Shown here piece by piece: positions 53,456-61,854 of a stretch of 64,000 bases of DNA. This stretch comes from Phycisphaerales bacterium. GTDB lineage: Bacteria > Planctomycetota > Phycisphaerae > Phycisphaerales > SM1A02. The DNA lies in assembly GCA_014238125.1 (NCBI GenBank), contig JABABS010000034.1, positions 124,001 through 188,000 of the forward strand. Direction: 5' to 3'. The position numbers were made by a program, and so were the translations under genes. Every line of letters starts with the position of its first letter. Within the stretch, counting starts at the first letter, position 1. The notes beneath the pieces are model-generated. The model saw only the letters and a list, made by a program, of their open reading frames with translations, was not told the DNA's origin and made no database searches.

Positions 53456-56340
53456 ATTTGTAACCCTCCTAGCCAAGCGTTACGAAGCTCGTCGATATTC
53501 CAAGAGCAGTCATTTACTGTAACAGTTGCATCGTCTGTGAAGGTACCAACGACAGTTGTCTTTGCTTCGCCAAGCATTTTAAATAATTCGTCTACTTTTT
53601 CTGGAGCAACTTCAAGAAGGTACCTTGATGGTGTTTCAGCAAAACATGTTGTTTCAAAAGAAAGCTCAGTTGGAAGCGTAATCTTAACACCAAGGTTTCC
53701 ACTAAATGCCATTTCGGCTGCTGCAAGAAGTAGTCCTCCTTCAGAACAGTCGTGAGCTGATCGAACCAAGCCGCTTGTAATCACTTTGTGCACCGCTTTT
53801 GCATTTGCTGGTCCACTCTTGAAACAAACACCTGGAAGCGCTGTATCGCAATTCATGTCTGATTCAAGTTGCAATGCAAAAGAACCACCCATGGCGCTTT
53901 TTGTTTCGCCAACAAGTACCAACACATTTCCTGATTTTTTTGCATCCATTGTTGTACAAGTATGAATGTCGTGCACAATCCCAAAACCTGAAATCAACAG
54001 CGTTGGTGGAATACAAATTGTCTCACCATCTTCTGTTGTAAATTGATTATTGAGGGAGTCTTTGCCAGAGATAAACGGTGTTCGATACGCCTTTGCTGCG
54101 TCATAGCAACCGTGTGCACAACGGACAAGTCGACCAAGACTATCTTCATCTTTCGCGCCAGGCCAGCAGAAGTTATCGAGTATTGCAATGCGTGATGGAT
54201 CGCCGCCAACGCACACAATATTACGAACGCACTCGTCGATCCCGGAAGTAGCAAGTGTATAAGGATCATCTTCAAGTGCAGTTGCTAAACCGTTCGCAAT
54301 TGCGAGCCCGCGAGTTGAACCGCGAACTGGAGTAATGACTGCGGCATCTGAAGGACCATTCCCTTCTGGTCCTACAACTGGTCGAATGACACTACGTCCT
54401 TGGACTTCGTGATCATATTGCTCGATGATGCATTGTTTTGAAGCGATGTTTGGATGCGCAAGTAATCGAGGCAGCATTGTCTGCACGTTAATTTTTTTAT
54501 CACCAGGATTTTTTACTTGTGGACGCGTCCACTGTGCAAGTTTTGTTGTTCCTGGAAGCCCATCGTGCATGAAAGACATACTTAGCCTGCCGACTTCTTC
54601 TTCGCCGTATCGCAAAATCAGTTCTTTTTCAGGAGTACCGAAAGTTCCAAGGTTGCACATTTCTGCATCGTGTCGTTCGCAAATTTCTGCAATTTTTGCG
54701 ACGTTTTCCTCGGGAACCGCAAGGACCATTCGTTCTTGTGCTTCGCTGATCCAAATTTCAGATGGGGTCAATCCACTATATTTCAATGGCGCTTGCTCAA
54801 GTTGCACCGTTGCGCCAATTTGTTCGCCCATTTCACCAACTGCACTTGAAAATCCACCAGCACCACAATCGGTAATCGAATTGTACAAACAACCCTCTGT
54901 GTAATCTCTCGCTTCTAGAATTGCATCAATTGCTTTCTTTTCTGTGATGGCATTGCCAATTTGAACAGCGTGTGAAAATTCATCGGCATGCGTGTCGGTG
55001 AGTTCGGCAGATGAGAACGTCGCACCGTGAATACCATCACGGCCAGTTCGCCCACCGATTGCAATAATGCGATCACCTTGTTGTGCATCTCCAGATATAA
55101 GATCCCGTGGCATTATCCCAACGCAACCACAAAAAACCAGTGGGTTTCCAACATACCGATCGTCAAACCAAACCGTGCCATTCAATGTTGGGATGCCCAT
55201 TCGGTTTCCGTAATCGCGAACGCCCCGAACAACCTCGCCGAGAATGCGGCGTGGTTTCAAGCACCCTTTTGGAACATCGTGATCAAAATTGGCTACACAA
55301 AATACATTGGTTGCTGCGATTGGTTTTGCAGCGAGTCCAGTTCCCATGATATCGCGAATGCATCCACCAATTCCGGTTGCTGCTCCGCCGTAGGGTTCAA
55401 GCGCAGATGGGTGGTTGTGAGTTTCTGCTTTAAAACACACAGCATGATCGTCGTCGAAGGCAATAATTCCTGCATTGTCAACAAAAACACTTAAGCACCA
55501 ATCGATACCCTCTGCCATGAGCTCGTGCGTGGCGGCGGCTACTGTGCATTTCAACAAGTTATTGATTGTGACAGAACCGTCGTCGTGCCAATCGTGTCCT
55601 GGATAATTTGAATGTTCTTGAATTGGACCCTGATAGAGTATTGTTGCTTTTAGTGTTTTGTGAACGCAATGTTCTGACCACGTTTGAGCAAGTGTTTCCA
55701 ATTCAATTTCACTAGGTTCTCGACCAAGAGTTTTATAATGCGCTTGAATTGTTTGCATCTCTTCAAGATCCAAGAACATGTGCGCATCGCGTGAAAGTTT
55801 TTCAAGTTGTTCGTTGTTCAGTGTTTTGAGTAGAATTTCTGGAACGGACATATCGTGTGCGTGCCCATGTTCAAATTCTTTAGGAAAAAACGGCGTAGCG
55901 TGGATGCCAGTAACTATCTCGTTTGCCAAACATGTACGAACTAACTCTTCCGCTTCGCCTGTTTCAATCCCATGAAAATCGTATCGCCAGCCAGTTTGGA
56001 CTAATACTTTTTTGTTCAGTAATCGCTCAATAGCAAGTTCTACAGCTTGTGCACTTGGGTCCATCACGCCGGGAAGAGGATGAACTTCAATAACAGATTG
56101 AGCGCGGGGTGGAGATGTTCCCCTTGAAGATGTTTCCGTGACTGCGTCGCAGAGTAGTTCGTTGGACAAAAGAGTGATTGATAAGTCATCAAGATCACCT
56201 TCTATGAGGTACACAGCAGTAGTCTCGATTTGCCGTGGAAGTGTTTCAACCCCCGCAGCGTGTGCTTTTTGCAGCGCATCTTCGCCTCGAGGATCAACAT
56301 TTCCTTGGGTGGGATGAACTTCTATTCGATGCATTGCCAT
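53452..56340 (-). CDS. purL: Phosphoribosylformylglycinamidine synthase PurL with fused PurS-like domains
   Basis: ATP-dependent synthase of about 962 residues. The first 170 residues hold two PurS-like units, beginning HRIEVHPTQGNVDPRGEDAL and SVIEVHPLPGVMDPSAQAVE. The PurL core follows with AQTWSEHCVHKTLKA, FKAETHNHPSALEPYGGAATG, GGRTGRDGIHGATFSS, and a second AIRS-like half with SGKDSLNN and AHDCSEGGLLLAAAEM. PurQ is separate, so this is a PurS-PurL fusion. The start is ATG 56340 or 56334. It faces rnhA 46 bases away. Confidence 0.93.
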   Translation of the reverse strand: MAMHRIEVHPTQGNVDPRGEDALQKAHAAGVETLPRQIETTAVYLIEGDLDDLSITLLSNELLCDAVTETSSRGTSPPRAQSVIEVHPLPGVMDPSAQAVELAIERLLNKKVLVQTGWRYDFHGIETGEAEELVRTCLANEIVTGIHATPFFPKEFEHGHAHDMSVPEILLKTLNNEQLEKLSRDAHMFLDLEEMQTIQAHYKTLGREPSEIELETLAQTWSEHCVHKTLKATILYQGPIQEHSNYPGHDWHDDGSVTINNLLKCTVAAATHELMAEGIDWCLSVFVDNAGIIAFDDDHAVCFKAETHNHPSALEPYGGAATGIGGCIRDIMGTGLAAKPIAATNVFCVANFDHDVPKGCLKPRRILGEVVRGVRDYGNRMGIPTLNGTVWFDDRYVGNPLVFCGCVGIMPRDLISGDAQQGDRIIAIGGRTGRDGIHGATFSSAELTDTHADEFSHAVQIGNAITEKKAIDAILEARDYTEGCLYNSITDCGAGGFSSAVGEMGEQIGATVQLEQAPLKYSGLTPSEIWISEAQERMVLAVPEENVAKIAEICERHDAEMCNLGTFGTPEKELILRYGEEEVGRLSMSFMHDGLPGTTKLAQWTRPQVKNPGDKKINVQTMLPRLLAHPNIASKQCIIEQYDHEVQGRSVIRPVVGPEGNGPSDAAVITPVRGSTRGLAIANGLATALEDDPYTLATSGIDECVRNIVCVGGDPSRIAILDNFCWPGAKDEDSLGRLVRCAHGCYDAAKAYRTPFISGKDSLNNQFTTEDGETICIPPTLLISGFGIVHDIHTCTTMDAKKSGNVLVLVGETKSAMGGSFALQLESDMNCDTALPGVCFKSGPANAKAVHKVITSGLVRSAHDCSEGGLLLAAAEMAFSGNLGVKITLPTELSFETTCFAETPSRYLLEVAPEKVDELFKMLGEAKTTVVGTFTDDATVTVNDCSWNIDELRNAWLGGLQI

Positions 56341-56373
56341 ATTTGTATAGCGTACCAAAGTGCGTCGTTTCGT

Positions 56374-56379
56374 TACTAT
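56374..56379 (+). promoter_or_regulatory. -10-like box of rnhA (TACTAT-N7-ATG)
   Basis: TACTAT followed by GTAATAC and ATG 56387, no ribosome site. It fits the TANNNT-N6/7-ATG pattern seen elsewhere. Weak on its own. Confidence 0.35.
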
Positions 56380-56386
56380 GTAATAC

Positions 56387-56833
56387 ATGGCAAAGAGAGT
56401 GCAATATGATTTGTTTACTGACGGAGCATGTCTTGGTAATCCGGGGCCGGGCGGATGGGCTTTTATTTTGCGGTGTGGGGATGAAGAAGTTGTTCAAAGT
56501 GGCGGTGAACCAGATACAACGAACCAACGGATGGAGGTGACTGCTGTACTTCGTGCACTTGAATCCCTAGAAAATCCTGCTGCTGTTGCGATTTATGCTG
56601 ACAGCAAATATGTTACTGATGGACTGACACAGTGGATGGATGGATGGCTCAAGAAAAACTGGAGAAACGCTGCGAAGAAACCTGTAAAAAACCAGGATTT
56701 ATGGAAACCACTTGCCAGGCTGCGTGAAACACATGAAATTACAACAAACTGGGTTAAGGGGCACGCGGGTCATGCTGAGAATGAGCGCTGCGACACACTT
56801 GCTGCGGCTGAGGCAGAAAAATTCTTCCAATAA
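56387..56833 (+). CDS. rnhA: Ribonuclease HI
   Basis: Cuts RNA in RNA-DNA hybrids. The 148-residue protein has all acidic residues: Asp in LFTDGACLGNPGPGGWAF, Glu in TTNQRMEVTAVLRALE, Asp in IYADSKYVTDGLTQWM, and the late Asp in HAENERCDTLA, plus the basic loop region KKNWRNAAKKPVKN. Length is typical of the E. coli type. Confidence 0.96.
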   Translation: MAKRVQYDLFTDGACLGNPGPGGWAFILRCGDEEVVQSGGEPDTTNQRMEVTAVLRALESLENPAAVAIYADSKYVTDGLTQWMDGWLKKNWRNAAKKPVKNQDLWKPLARLRETHEITTNWVKGHAGHAENERCDTLAAAEAEKFFQ

Positions 56834-56847
56834 GAGTTTTTTTGCCT

Positions 56848-56853
56848 TAGAAT
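56848..56853 (+). promoter_or_regulatory. -10 box of the dockerin metallohydrolase (TAGAAT-N6-ATG)
   Basis: TAGAAT followed by TGCAAT and ATG 56860. No Shine-Dalgarno. Fourth exact occurrence of TAGAAT-N6-ATG in the window. Confidence 0.5.
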
Positions 56854-56859
56854 TGCAAT

Positions 56860-58758
56860 ATGAGGATTCTAAATAATGTAGTTTTTGGGCTAACTATTCT
56901 AGTTTTCGCTGGACTCAGTTCAGCGCATGACTCAACCCCAGAATGGGTCAAAAAAGAAAATCTTGATAACGGGATGTATGTCGAAGTTGATTCGCCTTGG
57001 GTGATTCGAAAAAGCGGTGTTTTTCCGCTTTCTGTCAAAGTCCTGAATGTTTGTTCTAAAGATAACATTGTGCTGCATGAAATTCGGTTGGTAAGTTGTG
57101 AAGAAAGAGTTGAAGCGAAAATATACGATAAGCCGCTTGCTTCTTTTTTGACAGAGTATCAAACTGTGCACGCTGCGCGTGCGGCGATGGTGGTTGCAGA
57201 TAAAAATAAAGATCGCGCTGCCATGCAACGAGCCCACGATGTATTTGGAGAAGCTATAGCTGTAATTCGGCACCATGCGGTGATTGCAAAATGGACAATG
57301 TCAACTGATTGTATTCCGTCTGCGATCGAAGTTGAATTGATTGTAAATGGCACACCGAAAATTATTCGTAAACCAATTGACACAAAGTTTGAATCACCTC
57401 TTCCACAAGGTGGACCTCCTGCAATGGTTGTCCGGTTTGATGAAAATTGCAAACCCATATTAAGTGAGCCACGTTCTTCTGCAACAATGTGGTGGTTTGC
57501 GGGTGATCAACACATTCACACTTCTTTTTCGGTTGATGCAGTGATACTTGATGGAACTGAAGTTGAACCTTATGAATATTCGCAAGGAGCGGAGGCAATT
57601 GGTTTGGATTGGGCAATTTTTACAGACCACTCCAACATTACTTATTCTGAAGTTTGGGGTAATCGTGATTGGTATGTTGAATCGCAGTTTAATTGGGGAC
57701 AGTTAGAGTGCCAGCAATACCGCGATGATCATGGTTGGCTCTCTGTGTACAGCCAAGAAATGGGGTTGGGACAGCAGGGTTTTTGGGATTTAGCGTCTCA
57801 CATGTTGTGTTTACCACTTGAAAATGATTTAGCTGGCATGTTGTCAAACCCTTCAGAAGGTTTGGTGTATGGACATGCGGAATGTGAATCTGAACAAACT
57901 ATTATCGATCGAATTAACAATGCTGGAGCATTCGGTTTTATAGCGCATCCTTATGATTGGGAATACTTAGGTTTTTATGAGTGGGACTGGGGAAACGGCA
58001 CAAATGGTTGGGCCGGAATGGAATTAATTTGTGCATCTGATGGTTCTTACTCGAGTGAAGATTGGTCCACTTGGTATAAATGGCATGATTTACTTAGTGG
58101 AATTGGTACACCGGTAAATGGCGAGTTGCCAATTCGTGGTGGGTGGCCAAATAAATTTCCCGTTGGCATTGGCAACAGTGACGCGCATGAGCCCGGCAAC
58201 GTCGGAAGGTGCTGGACATATGTTGCAATGGAAGAAGTAACAAGATCAAACTTAAAAGAAGCAATGCTTAGAGGTCGGTGTATTGCGTCAAACGGACCAT
58301 TGGCATGGCTGAATGTCAATGGTGCTATTACGGGTGATGTTGCGTTAATTCCAGATGGGTGGTCGAAAGTTATTGTGTCTATTCGCACAAATGAATCAAT
58401 GGGCTACGCCGGAGATTACCGTTTACATATTCTTGTTGATGGTGACATTCGACACACGATTGAACCAAATGGCATTCCATATTATTCCCTTGATTACACC
58501 CTCTCTGATTTAAACCTTGGTTTTGGAGACCAATTTGTGACGCTTCGTGTTGAAAATGGCGGCTTAGTTGGCATGGCCAATCCCGTTTGGTTGCAACACA
58601 CGATTGTTGGTGATATAGATGGCGACGGCGAGATTGGGATTACAGACTTGCTTTCGATCCTTGAAACTTGGGGCGAGTGCTCCAATTGCATAAGCGACCT
58701 TGATCACGATGGCTTCGTTGGAATTAATGACCTTTTAGGCCTAATCGCCCTGTGGTAA
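56860..58758 (+). CDS. Secreted CehA/McbA-type PHP metallohydrolase with dockerin-like tail
   Basis: 632-residue exported protein. The signal peptide (about 1-22) ends LSSAHD. Residues about 25-210 are a beta-rich domain with a helical insertion. A PHP-type metallohydrolase domain follows with GDQHIHTSFS, FTDHSN, SQEMGLG, FIAHPYDWE and IGNSDAHEPG, which supply His and Asp metal ligands. A beta domain leads to a C-terminal pair of calcium-loop units, DIDGDGEIGITDLLSILETW and DLDHDGFVGINDLLGLIALW, separated by a CSNC, the form found at the ends of many Phycisphaerales secreted proteins. Substrate unknown; organophosphate or nucleotide hydrolysis occurs in related proteins. Confidence 0.85.
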   Translation: MRILNNVVFGLTILVFAGLSSAHDSTPEWVKKENLDNGMYVEVDSPWVIRKSGVFPLSVKVLNVCSKDNIVLHEIRLVSCEERVEAKIYDKPLASFLTEYQTVHAARAAMVVADKNKDRAAMQRAHDVFGEAIAVIRHHAVIAKWTMSTDCIPSAIEVELIVNGTPKIIRKPIDTKFESPLPQGGPPAMVVRFDENCKPILSEPRSSATMWWFAGDQHIHTSFSVDAVILDGTEVEPYEYSQGAEAIGLDWAIFTDHSNITYSEVWGNRDWYVESQFNWGQLECQQYRDDHGWLSVYSQEMGLGQQGFWDLASHMLCLPLENDLAGMLSNPSEGLVYGHAECESEQTIIDRINNAGAFGFIAHPYDWEYLGFYEWDWGNGTNGWAGMELICASDGSYSSEDWSTWYKWHDLLSGIGTPVNGELPIRGGWPNKFPVGIGNSDAHEPGNVGRCWTYVAMEEVTRSNLKEAMLRGRCIASNGPLAWLNVNGAITGDVALIPDGWSKVIVSIRTNESMGYAGDYRLHILVDGDIRHTIEPNGIPYYSLDYTLSDLNLGFGDQFVTLRVENGGLVGMANPVWLQHTIVGDIDGDGEIGITDLLSILETWGECSNCISDLDHDGFVGINDLLGLIALW

Positions 58759-58809
58759 CTTCAGCGCCTAATACCACGTTATCGGACCGTGGGTAAGGTG
58801 TGGATTAGG

Positions 58810-58837
58810 TTGCTAAATACGCTGAAATTGGTATGAT
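58810..58837 (+). promoter_or_regulatory. Promoter of rpsL-rpsG
   Basis: TTGCTA (58810-58815), 16-base spacer, TATGAT (58832-58837). It gives a leader of nearly 50 bases before the rpsL ATG 58892. The preceding 50 bases contain CCACG...CGTGG, a weak hairpin after the dockerin gene. Confidence 0.55.
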
Positions 58838-58891
58838 GTGCGGCTCGCCTAACTATAGGCAATGGAATTAGAACTACTCGGAAATCTCTTT

Positions 58892-59263
58892 ATGCCAACG
58901 ATTAATCAACTTGTACGAAAACCACGCAAAACACCTAAGGTTAAATCTAAGGTTCGCGACCTTGACGGCTCACCACAAAAGCGTGGCGTCTGTCTCCAAG
59001 TTCGTACAGTAACACCCAAGAAGCCGAACTCCGCGCTTCGTAAGGTTGCTCGTGTTCGTTTATCAAACGGCAAAGAAATTTCTGCGTACATTGGTGGTGA
59101 AGGTCATAACCTTCAAGAACACTCCATCGTTCTCGTACGTGGCGGTCGTGTTCGCGACCTTCCGGGTGTTCGATATCACGTCGTTCGAGGTTCACTAGAC
59201 ACACTCGGCGTTGATGCGCGTAAACAAGGTCGTTCCAAATACGGAACCAAGAAAAGCAAGTAA
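58892..59263 (+). CDS. rpsL: Ribosomal protein uS12
   Basis: Decoding-centre protein, 123 residues. Sequence [13 protein letters not shown] ... [17 protein letters not shown] ... [13 protein letters not shown] is the family core. Lys43 in PKKPNS is the usual residue, whereas position 88 is Arg (RVRDLPG) in place of the usual Lys. The frame upstream to 58862 adds [10 protein letters not shown] and is unlikely to be translated. rpsG follows; fusA and tuf are not present. Confidence 0.97.
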   Translation: MPTINQLVRKPRKTPKVKSKVRDLDGSPQKRGVCLQVRTVTPKKPNSALRKVARVRLSNGKEISAYIGGEGHNLQEHSIVLVRGGRVRDLPGVRYHVVRGSLDTLGVDARKQGRSKYGTKKSK

Positions 59264-59309
59264 TCACAGTTCAGGGATCGCTCCCTACTCACATTGCGTG
59301 AACTGTGGT
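59263..59309 (+). promoter_or_regulatory. Structured rpsL-rpsG spacer (possible S7-type control element)
   Basis: ATCACAGTTCA (59263-59273) pairs with TGAACTGTGGT (59299-59309), 11 bp with one wobble, enclosing GGGA-TCGC-TCCC (59274-59285). A further hairpin GTTGAA-CTA-TTCAAC (59319-59333) stands before the rpsG ribosome site. In E. coli S7 binds the S12-S7 spacer to control its own translation; this position is the same, though the sequence need not be homologous. Confidence 0.45.
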
Positions 59310-59359
59310 GAATAAACGGTTGAACTATTCAACTATTGAAAGCAAAGAAGGAATAACAA

Positions 59360-59860
59360 ATGGCCGGAAGAATTACAAAATCAGAAGCTCAACTGAAGCC
59401 AGACCCAAGGTTTGGCGACAAAGTGCTCTCGAAATTTATCAACTGCATCATGAAAGATGGCAAAAAAGCTGTCGCTCAACGTGTGATGTATGACGCGCTT
59501 GATCAACTTGAAACTCGACTGAAAAAAGAAAAACCAACTGGTGATGATGCTCCAAAGAGTTCAATCGATATTTTTCACAAAGCACTTGAAAACGTTCGAC
59601 CAAACGTCGAAGTACGTTCTAAGCGAGTTGGTGGTGCGAACTATCAAGTCCCAATGCCAGTGAATGCACGCAGAAGGCAAAGCCTCACATTCCGTTGGAT
59701 TCTCACTGCATGTCGTGCAGAAAAAGGTAAGCCAATGGCGCGAAGTCTCGCCAAGGAACTTTGGGATGCATCAAAAAACGAAGGCAAAGCTGTAACCACC
59801 CGTGAACAAACGCACAGAATGGCTGAAGCCAACAAGGCGTTCTCACACTTCGCGTTTTAA
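59360..59860 (+). CDS. rpsG: Ribosomal protein uS7
   Basis: Primary binder of the 3' domain of 16S rRNA. The 166-residue protein has RFGDKVLSKFINCIMKDGKKAVAQRVMYDAL region (quoted in part), ALENVRPNVEVRSKRVGGANYQVP in part, and the C-terminal ANKAFSHFAF. It has an insert of about ten residues (KEKPTGDDAPKSS) relative to the 155-residue form. ATG 59360 is preceded by AAGGA. Confidence 0.97.
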   Translation: MAGRITKSEAQLKPDPRFGDKVLSKFINCIMKDGKKAVAQRVMYDALDQLETRLKKEKPTGDDAPKSSIDIFHKALENVRPNVEVRSKRVGGANYQVPMPVNARRRQSLTFRWILTACRAEKGKPMARSLAKELWDASKNEGKAVTTREQTHRMAEANKAFSHFAF

Positions 59861-59883
59861 AATTACCACACACAGCACTTTTC

Positions 59884-59917
59884 AAATACCTACCATGTAC
59901 ACATGGTAGGTATTTTT
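59884..59917 (+). terminator. Terminator palindrome overlapping the next start codon
   Basis: AAATACCTACCATGT-AC-ACATGGTAGGTATTT, a perfect 15-bp inverted repeat followed by TT. It lies 24 bases after the rpsG stop and its right arm contains ATG 59903, the start of the next gene. Its short U-tract and tight loop allow transcription stop or strong folding of the start site. Confidence 0.65.
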
Positions 59918-60784
59918 CTAGTCACCTCAGTAATTGCTCTGTTTGCAAGCCCGGCGCAAAATGCAAACGATATTATCAGGCAACTCACGTCTAACGGTAA
60001 AACATTACTCATCAGCGAAGAATCGCCAGATAAACGTTTTCAAGTGAAACGCAAAGGTGAAATCGATCCTCGTGTTTTTGAACAAAGAATAGTAAAATCA
60101 ATAAGCAATAATCCATTTGTCGATGGATATGTTCGATGGAAACTAACATCATTCCCCATTCACATTCCCCATCTATCTGATCTTGCATTCGAAAAGCTAC
60201 TCGAACAATTGCCAAAATATCCAGAAAACCCCCGCGCAAATAGAGAACTTTGCGACTCTGTTGCAAGGGCGGCAACGGGCGGAAGACCACTCAATAGACC
60301 AGAGATAATCTCATTAAAGCAGACATTAGAAAAAGTGAATACAGGATACCGAATCTCAAAATCGCACATAATTCCTCCTGACCAGTTCCGATTATGGCTC
60401 TTTGAAGAATTAAAAAATGAACCTACAAGGCTTGCCATTGCCCACCTCGAGCGAATTGCTTCAACAGTTTCTGCTGGATGGAGTCCGAAGCATGCAATCT
60501 CGCAAACAGAAAAAGACTTTGTTTTGATTAATGTTAACGGGGGTCTTTCAAATGACGATCAAAAAAAACTTATCGCAATCACGGATCGCATTTCCGGTAT
60601 TGATCGGCTCACACTGGCTAGTGTTGACTTTTCATTTGATGGCACAATTGTTCCACATTGGCGTTCAACTTCTGTGGATGAGTTTGACCTCAAACGATTG
60701 CTGAGGCTACTTAAAAAAACAACCGAAACTACCGACGGCTTTCTTGGTCGCGACAGAATTCCACCCGTAAAATCTACACCATGA
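59903..60784 (+). CDS. Secreted protein of unknown function
   Basis: 293 residues, not recognised. A signal peptide MVGIFLVTSVIALFASPAQNA precedes a mainly helical domain of about 270 residues with many Leu, Lys and Arg residues and the stretch EKLLEQLPKYPENPRANREL. No Shine-Dalgarno; TACCAT-N6-ATG and the terminator palindrome overlap the start, and no alternative start lies nearby. Its stop overlaps the next gene as ATGA, which supports a translated gene. Confidence 0.65.
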   Translation: MVGIFLVTSVIALFASPAQNANDIIRQLTSNGKTLLISEESPDKRFQVKRKGEIDPRVFEQRIVKSISNNPFVDGYVRWKLTSFPIHIPHLSDLAFEKLLEQLPKYPENPRANRELCDSVARAATGGRPLNRPEIISLKQTLEKVNTGYRISKSHIIPPDQFRLWLFEELKNEPTRLAIAHLERIASTVSAGWSPKHAISQTEKDFVLINVNGGLSNDDQKKLIAITDRISGIDRLTLASVDFSFDGTIVPHWRSTSVDEFDLKRLLRLLKKTTETTDGFLGRDRIPPVKSTP

Positions 60785-61824
60785 CAATATCAGACCGTTA
60801 CCACAGACAAAGACTCGTTGCTGATATCGGCGACGACGGGCAACATGCAATTGGCAAAGGACATGTTGCCATTGTTGGTGTCGGTGCGCTTGGTTGCATG
60901 TCAGCAGATATGCTCACTAGGGCTGGTGTTGGAACAATCACGCTCATAGATCGAGACATTGTTGAATTTACAAACTTACAACGACAGGTTTTATTCACAG
61001 AAGAAGACGCGAAAAACCATCAACCCAAAGCGTCCGCCGCTGCAGAACGTTTAAAATCAATCAATAGTGAAATACAAATCAATTCACACGTTGAGGATCT
61101 AACTTCAAAAAATATTGACCGTTTGCTTGAGGGTGTTGACATCATTATCGACGGACTCGATAACTTCAACACGCGGTATATTCTAAATGATTACAGTGTG
61201 AAAAATAAAATTCCATTTCTATTCGCGGGTGTCATTGGAGCCAGCGGAAACGTAATGACTATTATTCCAAACGCAACACCCTGTTTACGTTGTCTCTTTC
61301 CAGAACCGCCACCAGCGGGATCGCAAGAAACATGTGACACCGCCGGGGTCATAGCGCCTGCAATAGGCATTGCCGCGTCTTGCCAATGCAGCGACGCAAT
61401 AAAAATATTGTCGAACAATATAAATCGGGTTTCTCCAACACTTCTTGTATTTGATCTTTGGAACACACAATCAAGCAGATTTGAAACTGGATGCCCAAAT
61501 GAATCTTGCGAGTGTTGTTCAAAAAATAACTACGTTTTTTTACAATCAAATTCTTCCCCAGAAGCAGCTGTGCTTTGCGGTCAAAACGCAGTGCAAATTC
61601 CAGGCACCGGTCCAATCGATCTCGAACAATTGGCTTGTCGTCTCAAATCCCAAGGCTCCTTTCACCGAACAGGTCCTATTCTTCGCGGTGCGTTAAATGA
61701 GGAGCTCTCAGACGAGGGTAACAGTGTTGTTTTGCTTTGTTTTGAGGACGGCAGGGCCATCATCCACGGGACCAACGATGTTGGGAGAGCAAAAGCTATT
61801 TTTGCGAGATTTATTGGTAATTAG
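60781..61824 (+). CDS. ThiF/MoeB-family adenylyltransferase
   Basis: E1-like enzyme that adenylates the C-terminus of a sulfur-carrier protein (ThiS or MoaD type). The 347-residue protein has the ATP site VGVGALGCMSADMLTRAG, DRDIVEFTNLQRQVLF, the metal pairs CLRC and CECC, and a conserved stretch around DTAGVIAPAIGIAAS. A C-terminal extension of about 100 residues has no clear fold. Whether it serves thiamine or molybdopterin synthesis cannot be told; thiS and moaD are not adjacent. Followed by panB. Confidence 0.87.
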   Translation: MTISDRYHRQRLVADIGDDGQHAIGKGHVAIVGVGALGCMSADMLTRAGVGTITLIDRDIVEFTNLQRQVLFTEEDAKNHQPKASAAAERLKSINSEIQINSHVEDLTSKNIDRLLEGVDIIIDGLDNFNTRYILNDYSVKNKIPFLFAGVIGASGNVMTIIPNATPCLRCLFPEPPPAGSQETCDTAGVIAPAIGIAASCQCSDAIKILSNNINRVSPTLLVFDLWNTQSSRFETGCPNESCECCSKNNYVFLQSNSSPEAAVLCGQNAVQIPGTGPIDLEQLACRLKSQGSFHRTGPILRGALNEELSDEGNSVVLLCFEDGRAIIHGTNDVGRAKAIFARFIGN

Positions 61825-61843
61825 TGTCTTTTATTTCTATAAT
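61814..61843 (+). promoter_or_regulatory. Promoter of panB
   Basis: TTGGTA (61814-61819), 18-base spacer, TATAAT (61838-61843), 11 bases before ATG 61855. The -35 lies in the last codons of the adenylyltransferase gene. The predicted start near 61850 would leave a leader of about five bases. Confidence 0.6.
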
Positions 61844-61854
61844 GTGAGGCTCTT

